A DNA stretch of 8,828 nucleotides from an uncultured Lachnospiraceae bacterium (GTDB lineage Bacteria; Bacillota; Clostridia; Lachnospirales; Lachnospiraceae). A program made the position numbers and the translations under genes. The notes under the pieces were generated by a model. It searched no databases. It saw only the letters and a list, made by a program, of their open reading frames with translations, and had not been told where the DNA came from. Of the stretch, positions 5,494 to 8,828 are shown in pieces (positions within the stretch are counted from its first letter, which is position 1; each line of letters starts with the position of its first letter). The stretch is taken from assembly GCA_947382415.1 (NCBI GenBank), contig CANCYO010000091.1, positions 1-8,828 of the forward strand. Reading direction: 5' to 3'.

Positions 5494-6833
5494 GTAAATT
5501 GGAGAAAATGAGAGAAAGATATGATGAAATTCCCATACCGGAGGAGCTTTCGGTCCGGGTGCAGCAGGAGATACAGAGGTCACGCAGTCAACAGGAGGCG
5601 AAAAACAATGTCTCTCAGAGGCATCGCTTCCAAAGCGTAATTCGCAGCGTGGCAGCTGCAGCCGCCGCTGTGTGCATTCTGTTCACAGCGGCATTGAACA
5701 CAAGTCCGGTATTTGCGATGGAGGCGGCTCAGCTTCCTGTGATCGGAGGGATTGCCCGGGTATTGACATTCCGCTCGTATGAAACTGAAAAAGATAATAT
5801 AGGGGTGTCTGTGGAAATTCCAACCATAGAAATGGTGGAAAAGGATACCAAAATAGCGGTAGACGGGATCAATCAGGAGATTCTTGCCCGCTGTAATGAA
5901 TACGCAGATAATGCGGTTTTGCGCGCAGAAGAGTACAGAACTGCGTTCCTGGAAACGGGGGGAACCCTGGAGGAATGGGCGAAGCACAATATAAAGATTA
6001 CTGTCAGTTATGAGATAAAGCAGCAGAGCAATGACTATCTGTCCTTTGTTGTAAGAGGCACGGAGAACTGGACAAATGCCTGTGATCAGTCAAACTATTA
6101 CAATCTGGATTTAAAAACAGGGAAGCTTGTCTCATTAGAAGATTTGCTGGGCAGTGATTATGCAGAGCTGGCGAACAGGAGTATCAGGCAGCAGATTTCC
6201 GAGAGACAGAATGCAGGAGAAACATTTTTTACAGCGGAGCAGGGAGGCTTTACGGGAATATCGGATGACACAAAATTTTATATGAATGAGAATAATAATC
6301 CGGTTATCGTATTTGAAAAATATGAAATAGCGCCCGGCTCATCCGGAGAGATTGAGTTTGAGATAGATGCAAAGGCAATCCTGAGCGGATACGGCGAGCA
6401 CCGGCAGCCCGAACAGGAGACACAGCAAAGCGCATCACAGGAAGACAATCAGAGTTCTGCTGTGGAAAAAACCGTTGAGACCGATGCGGTCTATGAGGAC
6501 AATTTTGCGGTTGACAGCGAGGCTGCAAAAGAGTTTGCAGAGAAAGTGAAGGATGCGGCAGCCCGGAAGGATCTGGAGGCTTTGGCAGAGCTTACGGCAT
6601 TTCCGGTTTATGTTGGTCTGCCGGATGTTAATGTGGTAGAGACCAAAGAAGATCTTCTGAAGCTTGGCGCAGACACGGTATTTGCAAAGGAGCTGCTGAA
6701 TTCCGTAAAAGAGGCCGATATCGAAAACCTTCAGCCCAGTAAGGCGGGATTTTCCATATCCGACGGAGGAACGGCAAATATTAATTTTGGTGTTGTAGAC
6801 GGAGCGCTGGCAATTACGGGAATTAATTATTAG
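5490..6833 (+). CDS. RsiV-like transmembrane anti-sigma factor with extra C-terminal domain, 447 aa
   Basis: A single-pass membrane protein that should hold the preceding sigma factor inactive. Residues 1-49 are charged and cytoplasmic, probably the sigma-binding part. A membrane helix spans about 50-70. V74-F-A76 just after it fits a signal-peptidase cleavage site, the known site-1 step for RsiV. Residues about 100-300 look like the RsiV sensor domain (DUF3298), with YYNLDLKTGKLVSLEDLL (203-220) and a closing beta segment near 286-292. A Gln/Glu/Ser linker (305-340) leads to a domain at 341-447 with an NTF2-like look (helix, then FPVY, then strands). B. subtilis RsiV, about 285 residues, lacks this. 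The ATGA overlap with the sigma gene and AGGAGGCGG (5477-5485) indicate translational coupling. Lysozyme as the ligand is known for RsiV and only inferred here. Confidence 0.85.
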   Translation: MSKLEKMRERYDEIPIPEELSVRVQQEIQRSRSQQEAKNNVSQRHRFQSVIRSVAAAAAAVCILFTAALNTSPVFAMEAAQLPVIGGIARVLTFRSYETEKDNIGVSVEIPTIEMVEKDTKIAVDGINQEILARCNEYADNAVLRAEEYRTAFLETGGTLEEWAKHNIKITVSYEIKQQSNDYLSFVVRGTENWTNACDQSNYYNLDLKTGKLVSLEDLLGSDYAELANRSIRQQISERQNAGETFFTAEQGGFTGISDDTKFYMNENNNPVIVFEKYEIAPGSSGEIEFEIDAKAILSGYGEHRQPEQETQQSASQEDNQSSAVEKTVETDAVYEDNFAVDSEAAKEFAEKVKDAAARKDLEALAELTAFPVYVGLPDVNVVETKEDLLKLGADTVFAKELLNSVKEADIENLQPSKAGFSISDGGTANINFGVVDGALAITGINY

Positions 6834-6891
6834 AAAGCTGTTCCGGTCCGGATAAATGTGAGAGGGATTCTCCCCCGCTGTCAAGGTTGTG

Positions 6892-6920
6892 TTGACGTGT
6901 TCGGTGAGGCATGATACAAT
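6892..6920 (+). promoter_or_regulatory. Strong sigma-A promoter of the 145-aa unknown gene
   Basis: TTGACG (6892-6897), a 17-bp spacer and TACAAT (6915-6920), each 5/6 to consensus. The start near 6927 excludes the upstream in-frame starts at 6889 and 6925 for the gene that follows. Confidence 0.75.
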
Positions 6921-6966
6921 CGGGATGAAACCGGGAATAAAGACTGGTAATGGAGATATTAAAACT

Positions 6967-7404
6967 ATGGCATTTATCAGTGAGGAAATTATAAGCGAAG
7001 AAGATCAGGAATATTTCTGTTCCATAGCGACTACCGATATGACAGGAGACAGCCTGGAGCCGGACTGGTGGACGATTGACAGAGACAGAGACATTATTTT
7101 ATACGGACGCGGCGGCGGTTCATTTGAAGTCCCTGTGGGTTACGCCTTATACATCGGCGGCTGCAATGTCAAAATTGAGGTCACGGAAGCCACGGAGGGT
7201 AGCAGACATAAGAATAATTTAAAGGTATGGTATTATATAAAAAAGATAAAAATTCCCAAAACTCTGATCCGGCAGAATTATCAGGCTTCTGATATTGTGG
7301 CTCTCATAGAAGAAGCTTTTGAAGCGATGGGCGTCCCCTATGTGGACCGCTCTAAAATCATAGAGCTGCATGTAGAGACAGTAGCTGAAGCGGAAATCAT
7401 TTGA
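6967..7404 (+). CDS. Uncharacterised acidic protein, 145 aa
   Basis: I do not recognise this protein. The start at 6967 (MAFISEE) is preferred because the promoter at 6892-6920 places transcription after both earlier in-frame starts; GGAG (6952-6955) lies 11 nt before it, a rather long gap. The product looks soluble, with no signal peptide or membrane segment. Residues about 1-50 are acidic and contain DWWTIDRDRDIILYG. A Gly-rich turn follows (GRGGGSFEVP, about 50-59), then beta-type stretches and a basic patch around VWYYIKKIKIPKT. The final third appears helical, including IVALIEEAFEAMGVP. It sits alone between a strong promoter and a strong hairpin, so it is a separate unit that is probably well expressed. 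Function cannot be inferred from its neighbours. Confidence 0.8.
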   Translation: MAFISEEIISEEDQEYFCSIATTDMTGDSLEPDWWTIDRDRDIILYGRGGGSFEVPVGYALYIGGCNVKIEVTEATEGSRHKNNLKVWYYIKKIKIPKTLIRQNYQASDIVALIEEAFEAMGVPYVDRSKIIELHVETVAEAEII

Positions 7405-7421
7405 ATGATAGAGAGTATGAG

Positions 7422-7461
7422 AGTGGCGCCCATGACTGAATTCACAGTCATGGGCGCCACT
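7422..7461 (+). terminator. Strong hairpin, probable terminator of the unknown gene
   Basis: A perfect 17-bp inverted repeat, AGTGGCGCCCATGACTG (7422-7438) and its complement (7445-7461), with loop AATTCA. It can extend three more pairs, including one G-U. Only a short TTT follows (7461-7463), so release may depend on stem strength. It begins 18 nt after the stop codon. Confidence 0.7.
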
Positions 7462-7544
7462 TTCGCATTAAACCATGCTCTTTCCTCAAAAGTGTGATTA
7501 TGGCTTTGACAAGTAGCAACAGGACTGCCGCCGAAAAGGGAAAT

Positions 7545-7583
7545 GATACAAGTATGATACAAAAATGATACAAGAATGATGCA
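7545..7583. promoter_or_regulatory. Four direct GATACA boxes at 11-bp spacing, probable response-regulator operator
   Basis: GATACA at 7545, 7556 and 7567 and GATGCA at 7578, each separated by exactly 5 nt. Six-base boxes with 5-base spacers are the typical layout for OmpR/PhoB-family regulators. On the opposite strand the box reads TGTATC, close to the WalR half-site TGTWAH; PhoP boxes (TTTACA-like) are a second option. The last box ends 9 nt before the -10 at 7593, so the array replaces the -35, as at activator-dependent promoters. Confidence 0.6.
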
Positions 7584-7592
7584 CAGGACATA

Positions 7593-7598
7593 TACAAT
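7593..7598 (+). promoter_or_regulatory. -10 element of the LTA synthase-family gene
   Basis: TACAAT (within TATACAAT, 7591-7598) has no recognisable -35 at the right distance (7570-7575 reads ACAAGA). The start would be near 7605. Confidence 0.5.
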
Positions 7599-7634
7599 AG
7601 CAGTGTAAATGATGTGATTACCCTGATTCAATAA

Positions 7635-7641
7635 AAGGAGA
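7635..7641 (+). promoter_or_regulatory. Strong Shine-Dalgarno site before an out-of-frame ATG
   Basis: AAGGAGA (7635-7641) lies 9 nt before ATG 7651, which opens a 106-codon frame with no recognisable product. The LTA synthase frame begins at ATG 7676, which has only GGCGGG (7665-7670) in front. This makes the true start uncertain. Confidence 0.55.
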
Positions 7642-7675
7642 GCGCAGGTCATGGCACCTGCAATGGCGGGACATT

Positions 7676-8828
7676 ATGAGTATACAAAAGATGAAAAGAA
7701 AAAAGAAACCCTCTCAGGGCGCTTTACGGCTGGCTGCATTTTTGTCTGTTTCGTGTTTTTACACGGAGCTTGTTTTCAAGCTGTCGGTCGAAACATTGCA
7801 TACCGCAAGTTCATTTGTATTTCTGGCCTTATTCTCCTTCTGCGCGGGGCTGGTGGTTTCAGGCATTATTACGCTGTTGCCGAAAAGAGCAGTGCAGATT
7901 CTGATACCGTTCTATCTGGGATTGTTATCCCTCATTTTCATTGTGGAATTTCTGGTGTACAGGCAGTTTAAGGTGGCATATGACTTAAATACCATAATGA
8001 ATGCCGCAACTGACGCACTGGGCGGATTTGGCGCCGACATCAGGCGGTTGATCTTCTGCTTTGACGGGATCAGCCATATTATGCTTCTTTTGCTGCCGCT
8101 TATCTTATGGTTTGTACTAAGAGAAAAGATAACAGGGCAGTTACTTAAAAAGGGTATCTGGCGGAGACGTACAGTGCGGACCGTTTATTTGTCACTGGCC
8201 TGTTTGGCTGGGGGAGCTGTCTGTTATGGCGCGGCTTTATTCCTTATTCTGTGTTGTGGTCTGCATAAGGACGTTTACACCAATCAATATAATTTTGAGT
8301 CGGCAGTCATGCAGTTTGGGCTGGGTGAGGGTCTGTGTCTGGATATACGGAATCTTGTTTCAGCCAAAACATCTGCATATGTCTTTGAAAGCACTGAGAT
8401 GGAATTCGTGCAGGGCACAGTCAACTCAGCTCCGGAACATACTCTTATAAGCTCCGGGGAGGAAACCGTATCCGGCGGTAACGCCGTACAGGCAGAGGCG
8501 GCTGCCGGCAAGCAGGAGGATGAACCGGCAACACCGGTTGTATACGGTCAGAGTGTGGCTTCTGTTGATTTTGCCGCACTTGCTGCAGCAGGCGGAAACT
8601 GTGCCGATATTGATGCTTATGTTTCTACGCTCACACCCTCAAGTCAAAATGCCTATACAGGCGCTTTTGCAGGGAAAAATCTGATTCTGATCTGTGCGGA
8701 AGCATTTTCCGGCTTTCTTATCGATCCGGAGCTCACACCGACACTTTACAGGCTTTCCACAAACGGAATCAATTTTAATGATTATTACCAGCAGTCAATT
8801 GCCGGAACAACCGGAGGTGAATACCAGC
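7676..8828 (+). CDS. LTA synthase-family (sulfatase-fold) membrane protein, N-terminal part, runs off the window
   Basis: The frame is open for 384 codons to the window end, so the gene is 3'-incomplete. A basic N-terminus (MKRKKK) precedes about five hydrophobic segments, at residues about 17-35, 43-67, 73-95, 132-148 and 168-195. A Glu/Ala/Gly-rich linker follows (about 255-290). The extracellular sulfatase-fold domain opens with YTGAFAGKNLILICAEAFS (327-345). There E342 fits the metal-binding Glu of LtaS, and AGTTGGEY (376-383) fits its catalytic-Thr region, probably T378. LtaS-type enzymes build the glycerol-phosphate chain of lipoteichoic acid from phosphatidylglycerol; some relatives only prime it or modify other polymers. 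The start at ATG 7676 has a weak ribosome site and ATG 7691 is an alternative. Later catalytic residues lie beyond the window. Confidence 0.88.
   Translation, partial: MSIQKMKRKKKPSQGALRLAAFLSVSCFYTELVFKLSVETLHTASSFVFLALFSFCAGLVVSGIITLLPKRAVQILIPFYLGLLSLIFIVEFLVYRQFKVAYDLNTIMNAATDALGGFGADIRRLIFCFDGISHIMLLLLPLILWFVLREKITGQLLKKGIWRRRTVRTVYLSLACLAGGAVCYGAALFLILCCGLHKDVYTNQYNFESAVMQFGLGEGLCLDIRNLVSAKTSAYVFESTEMEFVQGTVNSAPEHTLISSGEETVSGGNAVQAEAAAGKQEDEPATPVVYGQSVASVDFAALAAAGGNCADIDAYVSTLTPSSQNAYTGAFAGKNLILICAEAFSGFLIDPELTPTLYRLSTNGINFNDYYQQSIAGTTGGEYQ

Noticed and set aside
6889..6966. Longer start for the 145-aa unknown protein
   Set aside because: The starts at 6889 and 6925 lie within or before the predicted transcription start set by the 6892-6920 promoter.
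7506..7511. TTGACA as a -35 for the LTA synthase gene
   Set aside because: No -10-like hexamer occurs 15-19 bp downstream.
7651..7971. 106-aa frame with the best ribosome site
   Set aside because: It is out of frame with the LTA synthase reading, which carries membrane segments and family motifs. Not called as a gene, but kept as a finding because of the ribosome site.
8226..8511. Short frames on both strands near the window end
   Set aside because: They overlap the LTA synthase frame, which is continuous and carries conserved motifs.

Overview
The window looks like chromosomal DNA of a spore-forming-type Clostridia, most like a Lachnospiraceae gut anaerobe. This rests on the Firmicutes-style Shine-Dalgarno sites, a NiCo-type riboswitch, a SigV/RsiV-like sigma/anti-sigma pair, an LTA synthase-family gene and a holin-like toxin peptide. 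No species-level marker is visible. All long genes read on the + strand.

Layout. (1) 1-522: probable edge of a former mobile element. It holds a 30-codon holin-like toxin gene (27-119), a convergent antisense RNA with its own good promoter (about 200 down to 110), and a toxin-mRNA terminator, together a type I toxin-antitoxin layout. A GGGGTAA repeat array (362-522) follows and ends in a perfect 11-bp inverted repeat. (2) 523-1065: no convincing gene; a few hairpins and scattered CCGGTA motifs. (3) 1066-1488: a stand-alone cupin. (4) 1507-4805: one transcription unit made of a sigma-A promoter, a NiCo (czcD) riboswitch with an overlapping intrinsic terminator, a cation diffusion facilitator (CDF) exporter, a rhodanese lipoprotein, and a flavoprotein of the CoA-disulfide/persulfide reductase family with a C-terminal rhodanese domain. 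(5) 4996-6833: a SigV-like ECF sigma factor overlapping by ATGA a membrane anti-sigma factor of RsiV type with an extra C-terminal NTF2-like domain. (6) 6892-7463: a monocistronic unknown gene of 145 residues between a strong promoter and a strong hairpin. (7) 7545-8828: four GATACA boxes spaced exactly 11 bp upstream of a -10 element, then the first 384 codons of an LTA synthase-family gene that runs off the window.

How the parts may work together. The riboswitch should let the operon be transcribed when Ni2+/Co2+ (possibly Fe2+) is high. It would induce metal export and, unusually, two sulfane-sulfur proteins, one probably outside the membrane and one in the cytoplasm. The sigma/anti-sigma pair and the LTA synthase-family gene both point to cell-envelope defence, but no shared promoter links them. 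The items most worth a second look are the metal-riboswitch-controlled persulfide operon, the type I toxin-antitoxin locus, and the OmpR-family-like operator in front of the LTA synthase gene.
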